Shown here: piece after piece, positions 19,701 to 28,833 of the stretch | Layout of the letters: the number at the start of each line of letters is the position of its first letter | How positions within the stretch are numbered: the stretch's first letter is position 1 | Origin: Bacteroidales bacterium | GTDB lineage: Bacteria; Bacteroidota; Bacteroidia; Bacteroidales; UBA932 | Assembly: GCA_017519185.1 (NCBI GenBank) | Contig: JAFWSX010000013.1 | Span: forward strand, 24,884-88,883 | Length of the DNA: 64,000 nucleotides | Direction of reading: 5' to 3' | Position numbers and translations under genes: made by a program | Notes under the pieces: model-generated | Seen by the model: the letters and a program-made list of their open reading frames with translations, nothing else | What the model was told of the DNA's origin: nothing | Database searches by the model: none

Positions 19701-20690
19701 ATGGAAATCAAAGCAGCAGATGTCGCTAAATTGCGCAAAATGACAGGTGCGGGAATGATGGACTGCAAGAACGCACTTGTAGAGGCTGAAGGAGACTTCA
19801 ACCGTGCCCAGGAAATCATCCGTGAGAAAGGCAAGCTCGTAGCCGCCAAACGCGCTGACCGCGAGACTACCGAGGGTGCAGTCGTTGCCCGTATCAACGG
19901 CAGCAAAGCTATCCTTGTAAGCCTTGGTTGCGAGACTGACTTCGTTGCCGCCAACGCTGAGTTCAAGGCTCTGGCAGAGGCTATCGCAGACGCTGCCATC
20001 GCAGCTTTCCCTGCTGACAAGGAAGGTCTGATGGCCGCCAAGATGGCTGATGGCCGTACTGTTGAGTCGGCTATCACCGAGCAGACCGGTAAGAGCGGCG
20101 AGAAGCACGTGATTGCTTACTACGCTACTCTCGAAGCTCCCTGCATCGGTTCATATATCCACTTCACTCACAAGGACGGTGCTATCGTCGGCTTCAACAA
20201 GGAAGTTCCCGCAGAGCTCGGCAAGCACATCGCAATGCAGGTTACCTCTATGAAACCCGTTGCTGTCAATGCTGAAAGCGTTCCCGCTGAAATCGTTAAG
20301 CAGGAACTCGAGGTTGCTACCGAGAAGACCAAAGAGGAGCAGATCCAGAAGGCCGTCGATGCAGCTCTCAAAAAAGCTGGCATCAACCCGGCTCACTGCG
20401 ACAGCGAGGACCACATCGAGTCCAACACTGCTAAAGGCTGGCTCACTCCCGAGCAGGCAGCACAGGCTCGCGAGATCATCAAGACCGTCTCAGCAGAGAA
20501 GGCCGCCAATCTTCCCGCAGCTATGATCGAGAACATTGCGAAAGGCCGTCTGGCCAAGTTCTTCAAGGAGCAGACTCTTGAGGAGCAGGAGTTCGTGATG
20601 GAAGGCAAGATCGCCGTGAAGGATTATATCGCAGGCATCGACAAGGACGCCAAGGTTGTGGCTTTCCGCCGCTTCTCACTCAGCGACTAA
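19701..20690 (+). CDS. tsf: Elongation factor Ts
   Basis: EF-Ts, 329 residues, the nucleotide-exchange factor that regenerates EF-Tu-GTP. The N-terminal UBA-like domain (VAKLRKMTGAGMMDCKNAL) and the TDFVAAN motif that contacts EF-Tu are present; two core subdomains follow. The length is above the E. coli protein, as is usual in Bacteroidetes. It is the last gene of the operon and is followed 23 bp later by a strong terminator. Confidence 0.97.
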   Translation: MEIKAADVAKLRKMTGAGMMDCKNALVEAEGDFNRAQEIIREKGKLVAAKRADRETTEGAVVARINGSKAILVSLGCETDFVAANAEFKALAEAIADAAIAAFPADKEGLMAAKMADGRTVESAITEQTGKSGEKHVIAYYATLEAPCIGSYIHFTHKDGAIVGFNKEVPAELGKHIAMQVTSMKPVAVNAESVPAEIVKQELEVATEKTKEEQIQKAVDAALKKAGINPAHCDSEDHIESNTAKGWLTPEQAAQAREIIKTVSAEKAANLPAAMIENIAKGRLAKFFKEQTLEEQEFVMEGKIAVKDYIAGIDKDAKVVAFRRFSLSD

Positions 20691-20713
20691 GTCGTCAAGC
20701 ATAAAATAGAAAG

Positions 20714-20741
20714 AAGGTGTCCCCAAAGGGCACCTTTTTTT
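20714..20741 (+). terminator. Terminator of the ribosomal-protein operon
   Basis: Stem AAGGTGTCC / GGGCACCTT with a short loop (20714-20736), followed by a run of seven T. It lies 23 bp after the tsf stop and just before the inverted-repeat element. Confidence 0.85.
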
Positions 20742-20753
20742 GTGCTCCCTTGC

Positions 20754-20903
20754 ACAGACTTGTTTTGCGGCGACCTCCGTTCGCTAGCGCTCACTCCGAC
20801 CCTCCCATTGTCTACTTCGTCATCGCTGCGCGATAACTCGTATCCAACGGGCCCCTCCCTCTTTACTACCGAGGGCGGTAGTGTCGCCTTCAAAACAGTC
20901 TGT
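20754..20903. repeat. Intergenic element with terminal inverted repeats, copy 1 (150 bp)
   Basis: Left end 20754-20774 and right end 20883-20903 are near-perfect 20-bp inverted repeats (ACAGACTTGTTTTGCGGCGA against ACAGACTGTTTTGAAGGCGA in the same orientation). A second copy lies at 56560-56768. The right 45-50 bp are almost identical between copies and contain a small hairpin, ACTACC/GGTAGT around GAGGGC; the centre differs. It has no credible coding capacity, so a MITE-like or REP-like non-autonomous element is the best guess. Confidence 0.7.
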
Positions 20904-20985
20904 TACGGAGGCAACGATAGTTTTATAAATCGCATCTATATAGAGACGTATTTACAATGTTTGTGTGTTTCTATTATAGCACATT

Positions 20986-22850
<1,865 letters not shown>

Positions 22851-22875
22851 CGGCTGCAGACTGAAAACAAAGCAG

Positions 22876-22914
22876 AGAGGATGGATCGAAATGCTTGATT
22901 CATCCTCTTTTTTT
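22876..22914 (+). terminator. Terminator after the CE1 esterase
   Basis: Stem AGAGGATG (22876-22883) with CATCCTCT (22901-22908), then seven T. The next gene's -7 promoter box starts 4 bp later. Confidence 0.85.
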
Positions 22915-22917
22915 AGC

Positions 22918-22925
22918 TAAATTTG
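22918..22925 (+). promoter_or_regulatory. -7 box of the TPR/HTH regulator; leaderless start
   Basis: TAAATTTG matches TAnnTTTG and ends only three bases before the ATG at 22929, so transcription should start at or very near the start codon. The -33 region lies inside the preceding terminator and no TTTG is evident there. Confidence 0.5.
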
Positions 22926-22928
22926 TTT

Positions 22929-24599
22929 ATGAAGCAACGGCTTATACTCCTTCTCCTTCTTTGCCTGACTGCGTGCGGTACTACAGGGATCCAGAGCCGG
23001 CTGGATGAAATCGACGGCTATGTGGACAGTGACCCGCAGGCAGCGCTTGCCGCCCTCACGGGTCTGGATATGGGTGATGTCAGATCGCGTTCGGACAAAG
23101 CACACTATTCCCTGCTCTACAGCAAAGCTCTTGATAAATGCTACATCGACACAACCGATGTCTCTGTCGTGGCAGACGCCGTAGACTGGTATTCACGACA
23201 CGGCAGCCCGGATGAGAAAATGCAGACCTATTATTATCTCGGGCGCATCTATGGCAATGCCGGCAGATATACCGAGTCCATCATCGCCCTTACGCAGGCA
23301 CTTGAAGAGGGGGAGCAGTCTTCTGACGTCAAGTACAAAGGCAGGGTCTACATAGCGATGGCAGATGCCTACAACAATAATTACAATGTGATTGAAGAGG
23401 GGCGTTGCGTGGACAAGGCGTTGGAGTATTTCAAGGAATCTGGTGATTCCACACAGATAAGAGCCGCACTTTTCCGCAAAGCAATCAGTTGTATGAATCT
23501 TGATGATTACGATGAGTCTGACTCCCTATTTTGTTATTTATTGTCCATTCCAGACTTAAAACCACATCTGAGAGCCAATTGCCTTTATCATTATGCCTAT
23601 CTGCTTGCCTTACGTGATGGTGATCCGCAAAGGGCGAAAGCATTGTTCGAAGAAGCAGCCGGAGCCGGAGCGGGTTTTACCCAAGAGGCTGTGGCTGCAT
23701 ATTCATATATTCTGTGGTGCACAGGAGACAAAAAAGGGTCCGATGAGATGTTTGGCGCTTTGGAGCAAAGTGATTCTACCGCCGTCGGTCTCATAGCATT
23801 TTGGAAAAGCAGGATAAAGGCGGAAGAAGGTTCCTATCATGAAGCGTATAATTATCTTGATAATGCTCTGACTTATTCTGCCAAGGCGGAGTCCGAGGCT
23901 CTCCGACAGTCTCTTTCAATAGCCCAACGGGATTATTATTCGGCTGTAGCTGAGCAGCAGAGAGTCAATGCGGACAACCACAAGACGGTTTCTGTACTTA
24001 TTGGAGTAGCGTCAATAGCTGTTGTCTTTCTGCTTTTTGGGATTGGAATAAATGTCATCAGGAGGATTAAGGAGCGCAGTGACCAAGCCATATCGAATCT
24101 TGAGTATATAAGAGAAAGGATGATGGCTGCGCAGAAGTCGGCAGACGATAAGGAAATAAAGATACAATCCCTCCAGGCAAAGTTCAGGGAGGTATTCCGG
24201 GAACATTTACAGATCGTAGCCAATCTCTATGAAAGCTACGATTTAAACCTTCGTCGAGGTGCTAATGGCGTCTCTACCTATAAGCAAGTCCAGGATGTTT
24301 TCAAGGCAATCAGGGGGGAAGAAGAATCCGGCCACTTGTTCGAACAAATCATAGACCGTGATATGGATGGGCTTATCTCTGCTTTCCGGAGAGACTTCCC
24401 AAAGCTCAAGGAACTCGACTATCAGTTGTTCTGCTATTATGTGGCCGGTTACGATACAAAAACCATTTCAATAATCCTTTCGGAGAGGAGTGCTGATTCC
24501 TTGTATATGAGGAAGAGCAGGCTGAAAAAAAAGATTGAAGACTCGTCAGCAAAAGATAAAGAAAAGTATCTCGAATACTTCAGATGCAAAGATTCCTGA
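22929..24599 (+). CDS. Membrane-bound TPR transcriptional regulator with C-terminal HTH
   Basis: A 556-residue regulator of a type common in Bacteroidales. A lipoprotein-like signal (LTAC, Cys16) leads into TPR-type helical repeats (about 25-340), then a single transmembrane helix (about 355-378, VLIGVASIAVVFLLFGIGI), a coiled coil (about 380-430) and a C-terminal helix-turn-helix around residues 493-540 (YYVAGYDTKTISIILSE), similar to LuxR/sigma-4 type helices. It probably senses an envelope signal and acts on DNA from the membrane. The adjacent protease cassette, with GTTAGACT repeats at its promoter, is the obvious target. Confidence 0.8.
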   Translation: MKQRLILLLLLCLTACGTTGIQSRLDEIDGYVDSDPQAALAALTGLDMGDVRSRSDKAHYSLLYSKALDKCYIDTTDVSVVADAVDWYSRHGSPDEKMQTYYYLGRIYGNAGRYTESIIALTQALEEGEQSSDVKYKGRVYIAMADAYNNNYNVIEEGRCVDKALEYFKESGDSTQIRAALFRKAISCMNLDDYDESDSLFCYLLSIPDLKPHLRANCLYHYAYLLALRDGDPQRAKALFEEAAGAGAGFTQEAVAAYSYILWCTGDKKGSDEMFGALEQSDSTAVGLIAFWKSRIKAEEGSYHEAYNYLDNALTYSAKAESEALRQSLSIAQRDYYSAVAEQQRVNADNHKTVSVLIGVASIAVVFLLFGIGINVIRRIKERSDQAISNLEYIRERMMAAQKSADDKEIKIQSLQAKFREVFREHLQIVANLYESYDLNLRRGANGVSTYKQVQDVFKAIRGEEESGHLFEQIIDRDMDGLISAFRRDFPKLKELDYQLFCYYVAGYDTKTISIILSERSADSLYMRKSRLKKKIEDSSAKDKEKYLEYFRCKDS

Positions 24600-24607
24600 T
24601 GTTGCGT

Positions 24608-24702
24608 GTTAGACTTTTATTTGCGGCCCTTGTTGTAAATATTAGAAAATAAGATACTTGCGCATATCTCTATTGTTGGTTTTGTTAGACTGCAGTTAGA
24701 CT
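24608..24702 (+). promoter_or_regulatory. GTTAGACT direct repeats, candidate activator sites
   Basis: GTTAGACT occurs at 24608-24615, 24684-24691 and 24695-24702. The last two start 11 bp apart, one helical turn, and lie 20-38 bp upstream of a TAACTTTG -7 box. This is the classic place for an activator dimer. The HTH regulator encoded just upstream is the natural candidate to bind. Confidence 0.5.
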
Positions 24703-24721
24703 TCCACCATGCTTTTCAGGC

Positions 24722-24729
24722 TAACTTTG
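24722..24729 (+). promoter_or_regulatory. -7 box of the DUF3244/C10 protease cassette
   Basis: TAACTTTG matches TAnnTTTG and leaves a leader of about 20 nt before the ATG at 24753. No -33 TTTG is at the right distance, which fits an activator-dependent promoter. Confidence 0.6.
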
Positions 24730-24752
24730 TGTATGCCTAATAACCAACGCTT

Positions 24753-25124
24753 ATGAAAACAACACTTTCACTTTTACTGACAGCATCTTTTGCTGTGCTT
24801 ATGTCTCTTGGACTCTCTGCTAAAACAGACGGGGATTTGCCAATACCTATAAAGATATCCCGTCCTGGTGCAAATGAAAACCGTTCTCCTGAACAAGTCC
24901 CTTTCTATGCCCAGATTGAGGATTATTACGTAACCCTTGGCTGTGCCTCCTCAATAGGAAGTGCGTACATAACACTCATTTCTACTGCAGGAGATGATTA
25001 TCAAACTGTGTTTGACACATCTGCAGGTGAAATAAACATTCCCATCAGTGGCGCTTCTGGACAATACAGACTTGATATTGTTCTCTTCTCTGGCGAATCC
25101 TATTACGGAGAGTTCATCCTTTGA
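24753..25124 (+). CDS. Secreted DUF3244 protein
   Basis: A 123-residue exported protein with a signal peptide ending near GLSAK. The remaining 100 residues resemble the DUF3244 family, a small Ig-like beta-sandwich of unknown role found in Bacteroides and relatives, often next to peptidases. Features are the PIPIKISRPG strand and a C-terminal GQYRLDIVL...YYGEFIL pair of strands. It is the first gene after the repeat-bearing promoter and precedes the C10 peptidase by 84 bp. It could be an inhibitor or chaperone for that protease, but nothing in the sequence proves it. Confidence 0.7.
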   Translation: MKTTLSLLLTASFAVLMSLGLSAKTDGDLPIPIKISRPGANENRSPEQVPFYAQIEDYYVTLGCASSIGSAYITLISTAGDDYQTVFDTSAGEINIPISGASGQYRLDIVLFSGESYYGEFIL

Positions 25125-25208
25125 GTATGCAACGTTTGAGGGGAATAAAGCATCTTTTAAGAGAATTATCTCTAAAGAAAAGTCAACACACCTAAACACA
25201 ATGCTTTT

Positions 25209-26699
25209 ATGAAGAGATTATCATTATCAGCAGCATTGCTGAGCGCAGCTATGCTGTTTGTTGCCTGCAACGGGATTGAAAAGGCTGCTTCTGATGTGGC
25301 GCCTGCCTCTGCCGTGCGTACTGCGGATGCGGCACGAAGCGTCAATGTCAGCCAGGGCGAAGCTGCCGGAATCGCAGATATGTTCCTGCAGACCGAAGCC
25401 GGCAGCAATAGGATACCTACAAAGAGTTCGGACTCACAGTCAAAACGTGTCAGCACGACAGCTACCGTCCGTGATGACGGGCAGGACCTGATGTACGTAT
25501 TCAACTATGAAGGAGGTGGCTTTGTCATCGTGGGATCTACGAGAAACTACTATCCTATTCTTGCCTATTCAGACAAAGGCTCGTTTGAGCTGCAGGATGA
25601 CATGGGCCCGGTGGACGTATGGCTTGACGAGACAAAAGTGTGCATCAAGAACAGTTCATCGCAGAGTGCTGAAACTAAGGCACAGATGCAGCAACTGTGG
25701 GCACGATACGACGGAACTTATGTGGACCCGACGCAGGAAATTCTTGCTGCCCGCCGGCCACAGACCCGTAGTGTGGGAGAAGATTCATGCTGGGCGCGCA
25801 TCGAATATTTGCAATCTCTGTATGGCAGTGAAGGCTGGACGTTCAACTCCCTCTCCAACGCTGAGTACTATTTCGATGAATGGGGATTCGGAGACTTATA
25901 CGACCAACTTTGCAACTCCGCTATACAGAATCATTCTGATCCCAGTGAGACAGTGATTGGTTATAAATATGGTCATGAAATAACAACACAGGTGGGCCCT
26001 TTGGTCGGTACTGAATGGTATCAAGAAGCTCCATTTGGTAATTTATGTCCTAATGGTACTGCTGGCTGCGGGCCAGTGGCTGCTGCCCAAGTTATGTTCT
26101 TTCACCAATATCCAGATACTCTTTCTTGGGATGGCATTCCCTTTACATGGCAAGATGTTCCAGCACATTATGTTAGTCTCTTCCAGACTTTAAGGCACCC
26201 TGAATTGATGAGAATGCTTGGAGAGAAATTCAATGTAATCTATTATACTGATAGTACAACATCTTCAACAGTATATAAAGTAGTTCACGGGCTACAATCA
26301 TTAGGGTATACTGCTTATAGTCAAAACTATAATGTTACCTCAACGCACAATGAATTATTTAACAACCACAGACCAATCATAATGCGAGGAGTTAATACAG
26401 CTACAAATAAGGGACATTTATGGGTATGCGAAGGCGATAAACAAACTCTCGTTAACCAATTGGTTTTTTATACGGAGAATCAGCCATATGGCTCAGGAAC
26501 ATTCTATCCAGGTATGTATTCTTACAATAATCCAGGCGTTGAAGGAGGAGTAATGTATTTATATTTCTATATGAACTGGGGCTGGGGTAGTACAAACAAT
26601 TATCACCCTAACGGATGGTTTTTATCAAACAACGTCAGCGTTAATGGTAATAATTATCAAAACTACAGAAAGAACATTTATGTATCAGTGCAAAATTAA
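25209..26699 (+). CDS. C10 family cysteine peptidase (streptopain-like) lipoprotein
   Basis: A 496-residue C10 peptidase of the streptopain/interpain family. The start is a lipoprotein signal (FVAC, Cys19); a propeptide of the Spi type spans about residues 25-180 (SQGEAAGIADMFL, FVIVGSTRNYYPILAYSDKG). The catalytic domain has Cys287 in TAGCGPVAAAQ and His403 in KGHLWVCEG, then the MNWGWG block. It should be secreted as a zymogen and cleave host or environmental proteins. From about 25910 to the end, base composition shifts to roughly 40% GC, unlike the 5' part, suggesting recombination or transfer. A lipoprotein gene starts 10 bp later. Confidence 0.92.
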   Translation: MKRLSLSAALLSAAMLFVACNGIEKAASDVAPASAVRTADAARSVNVSQGEAAGIADMFLQTEAGSNRIPTKSSDSQSKRVSTTATVRDDGQDLMYVFNYEGGGFVIVGSTRNYYPILAYSDKGSFELQDDMGPVDVWLDETKVCIKNSSSQSAETKAQMQQLWARYDGTYVDPTQEILAARRPQTRSVGEDSCWARIEYLQSLYGSEGWTFNSLSNAEYYFDEWGFGDLYDQLCNSAIQNHSDPSETVIGYKYGHEITTQVGPLVGTEWYQEAPFGNLCPNGTAGCGPVAAAQVMFFHQYPDTLSWDGIPFTWQDVPAHYVSLFQTLRHPELMRMLGEKFNVIYYTDSTTSSTVYKVVHGLQSLGYTAYSQNYNVTSTHNELFNNHRPIIMRGVNTATNKGHLWVCEGDKQTLVNQLVFYTENQPYGSGTFYPGMYSYNNPGVEGGVMYLYFYMNWGWGSTNNYHPNGWFLSNNVSVNGNNYQNYRKNIYVSVQN

Positions 26700-26709
26700 A
26701 CCTAAGAAG

Positions 26710-27357
26710 ATGAAATCATTTCAATCAATCGTTTTATTGGGATTGCTGGCTTCATTGCTTGCAGGGTGTGACAAGCTAGACACTCCGCCTGTACATTCAT
26801 GTTTTCATTTTGTTGGAATCAGCATCGAAGATACTTCAGGCAAAGATTTAGTCGCTTCTTTGGGAGACGAACAATGGATACCTCCAACAGAACACACTAC
26901 AGAATGGTATGGAACCATAAATCCCGAGCGGTATGCGTTGAGAATCATAAAGGCAGATAATACTGTCTGGGCAGCGCGGACAATGGAAGAGAGGAAAGCG
27001 CTGGAAGGACCATATTTTGTGCTTGGAAATGAACAATCATTAAAGGCAGATAATGGGACGACATATTCAGGATATTGGTTGTGTAATGTGTATAGAAAGG
27101 CCGATCCGAAAGGAGAAGTGGAGCCGGAAAAACAATTGACATACCGGTTGACTTGTCCTGAGATATTCGGTGACAATGAGGAACACGACATCGAAACGTA
27201 TTGGGAAGAGAAAAGCAGAACAGGATTTGAAACCTATCCCGAATGTTCAAAAGCAGTGTTCGAAGGTAAAGAACTTGCTATATACAAACTACAACTCAGT
27301 ACCGCGGGCTACAAAGATCATTATGTGTATTGCATAAGGATCGTCCTGGATCAGTAA
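26710..27357 (+). CDS. Lipoprotein of unknown function, paralogue of the one at 20986
   Basis: A 215-residue lipoprotein with lipobox LAGC (Cys20), 10 bp downstream of the C10 peptidase and thus very probably cotranscribed. It shares the DTSGKDLVA, IFGDNEEHDIETYWEEK and CSKAVFEGKE blocks with the lipoprotein at 20986. The first ATG with a signal peptide (26710) was chosen; an upstream in-frame start would lie inside the peptidase gene. Its place right after a C10 peptidase parallels the staphopain-staphostatin and Spe-Spi arrangements, so an inhibitor or immunity role is a testable idea, not a finding. Confidence 0.75.
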   Translation: MKSFQSIVLLGLLASLLAGCDKLDTPPVHSCFHFVGISIEDTSGKDLVASLGDEQWIPPTEHTTEWYGTINPERYALRIIKADNTVWAARTMEERKALEGPYFVLGNEQSLKADNGTTYSGYWLCNVYRKADPKGEVEPEKQLTYRLTCPEIFGDNEEHDIETYWEEKSRTGFETYPECSKAVFEGKELAIYKLQLSTAGYKDHYVYCIRIVLDQ

Positions 27358-27505
27358 TCTGAAGAGGCATTTCGTCTCCTTGCTATGAGAGTTATAGGTC
27401 TTATTCCCATACCGCGGAAGGCCATTTAATGGACTGCAGTATTCATCCAATTGCCGCGTTATATATAGTGAACGATAGAATAACAACACTTCGTTGCATG
27501 TCTGC

Positions 27506-28051
27506 ATGTCCAAGAAGAACAGTCTGGATTCTCTCATAGAAGGGTGCAGGCATTCTGATCCGAAAGCCCAGCGGGAGGTCTATGAAATGCTGGCCCCGCG
27601 TATGTTTGCAGTATGCAGGCAATATATGAAAGACAAGGATCAGGCAGAAGATGTGTTGCAGGACGGCTTTGTGACATTGTTCGAAAAAATTTCGACCTTC
27701 AAGGGAGACGGCTCCTTCGAAGGCTGGGCGCGGAAGATATTCGTGAATACAGCCCTGATGCAGCTCCGCCGCAACGATGCCCTGAAGTTTTCAGACAGCA
27801 TCGAGGATTCCCAGGCAGTGCAGATGATGCCGAGTGAAACTTTGGAACAGATAGGTGCTGAAGAGATAACAGATCTTATCAAAACGATGCCCGACGGATT
27901 CCGCGCAGTCTTTAACCTGTACGTAATAGAAGGTTATACGCATGAAGAGATAGCAGATATGCTGTCAATAACTGAAGGTGGTTCCCGTTCACAGCTCAGC
28001 CGGGCCAGGGCATGGCTCAGGAATAAGCTCACTCCACACAGGCAAGGGTAG
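27506..28051 (+). CDS. ECF-type RNA polymerase sigma factor
   Basis: A 181-residue extracytoplasmic-function sigma factor. Region 2 (about 25-90) includes YMKDKDQAEDVLQDGFV and FEGWARKIFVN; region 4 (about 125-175) includes YVIEGYTHEEIADML and SRARAWLRNKL. The ATG at 27506 was preferred to an upstream TTG. No anti-sigma (FecR-like) gene follows; the convergent comF gene overlaps its 3' end by 23 bp. The 148-bp gap before it shows no clear promoter. It is an orphan sigma factor, possibly for the preceding envelope genes. Confidence 0.92.
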   Translation: MSKKNSLDSLIEGCRHSDPKAQREVYEMLAPRMFAVCRQYMKDKDQAEDVLQDGFVTLFEKISTFKGDGSFEGWARKIFVNTALMQLRRNDALKFSDSIEDSQAVQMMPSETLEQIGAEEITDLIKTMPDGFRAVFNLYVIEGYTHEEIADMLSITEGGSRSQLSRARAWLRNKLTPHRQG

Positions 28052-28775
28052 CAGCTGCAAGGCGGAAGTCCGGCGGAAGGACAGACGCGGCTGCGGCGAT
28101 GGTGCTGCCGGTGGTGAGCACGTCGTCCACCAGAAGGATATGTCTGGCCCCTGCGCTTCGCAAACGGCGCAGGGCTTTTTCGTTCAGGACAAAGGCTCCT
28201 GCCATATTGCTGCGGCGGTCCGCTGCACGGGTCTGCGTGCGGGTGAAGCGGCGCCGGCGGATGAGTTTCGGCTCGAAAGAGGCTCCCAGCGCCGAGGCCA
28301 GCTCCCGTGCGATGACATCGCTCTGGTTGAAGCCGCGGCGGAACTTCTTCAGGGGATGCAGGGGAATTGGAACCACGACGTCTACGTCGGCGAACCTCGC
28401 TTTTGTGCCCGGCTTGCGTTCTGCCGCCCGGCAGGCCTCCGCCATCTTTCCAGCCAGCATCCCTGCCAGCCGTCGGCCGAGCCGGATGTCGCCTTCATAT
28501 TTGAACCGGTGGATGAGTTTGCCGTAGCCGCCGTCACGGCGGTAGAAGAACAGGCTGCAGGCCTGCTCCACGTGAGCCTCGGCCAGCCGCTGCTCCGCAG
28601 GGTTGCCGTCCCAGCTCCAGAAGTAAGTCAGCGGAATGTCGTCGGCGCAGCTGGGGCACAGGTGCCGCACGCCTATATCCAGCTTCGCCCCGCAGACGAG
28701 GCAGAAACGTGGGAAAAAAAGGTCGCCCAGGGAGGCGACGCACAGTCTGAAGATATGTCCTGCCCCGCTGCCCAT
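28029..28775 (-). CDS. comF: ComF family phosphoribosyltransferase-like protein
   Basis: A 248-residue ComF-type protein. The N-terminal zinc ribbon (CLVCG...CPSC) precedes a PRTase fold with the PRPP loop HILLVDDVLTTGSTI near the C-terminus and the VVPIPLHPLK...GFNQSDVIA block typical of ComF. ComF homologues aid natural transformation or DNA processing. The start at 28775 was chosen because the longer in-frame start at 28826 lies inside the terminator hairpin of the gene upstream. It overlaps the convergent sigma-factor gene by 23 bp. Confidence 0.88.
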   Translation of the reverse strand: MGSGAGHIFRLCVASLGDLFFPRFCLVCGAKLDIGVRHLCPSCADDIPLTYFWSWDGNPAEQRLAEAHVEQACSLFFYRRDGGYGKLIHRFKYEGDIRLGRRLAGMLAGKMAEACRAAERKPGTKARFADVDVVVPIPLHPLKKFRRGFNQSDVIARELASALGASFEPKLIRRRRFTRTQTRAADRRSNMAGAFVLNEKALRRLRSAGARHILLVDDVLTTGSTIAAAASVLPPDFRLAAATLACVE

Positions 28776-28799
28776 CACTTTCGTTTTGTCAAAGATAAT

Positions 28800-28833
28800 A
28801 AAAAACATGGAGTCACAAGACTCCATGTTTTTT
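28800..28833 (-). terminator. Terminator of the repeat lipoprotein
   Basis: A perfect 15-bp inverted repeat, AAAAAACATGGAGTC / GACTCCATGTTTTTT, with a 4-nt loop (28800-28833). It begins inside the stop codon of the lipoprotein gene at 28832 and can work on both strands. Confidence 0.85.

Noticed and set aside
28776..28826. Longer start for comF at 28826
   Set aside because: It would place the start inside the perfect terminator hairpin of the gene upstream; conserved sequence begins after 28775.
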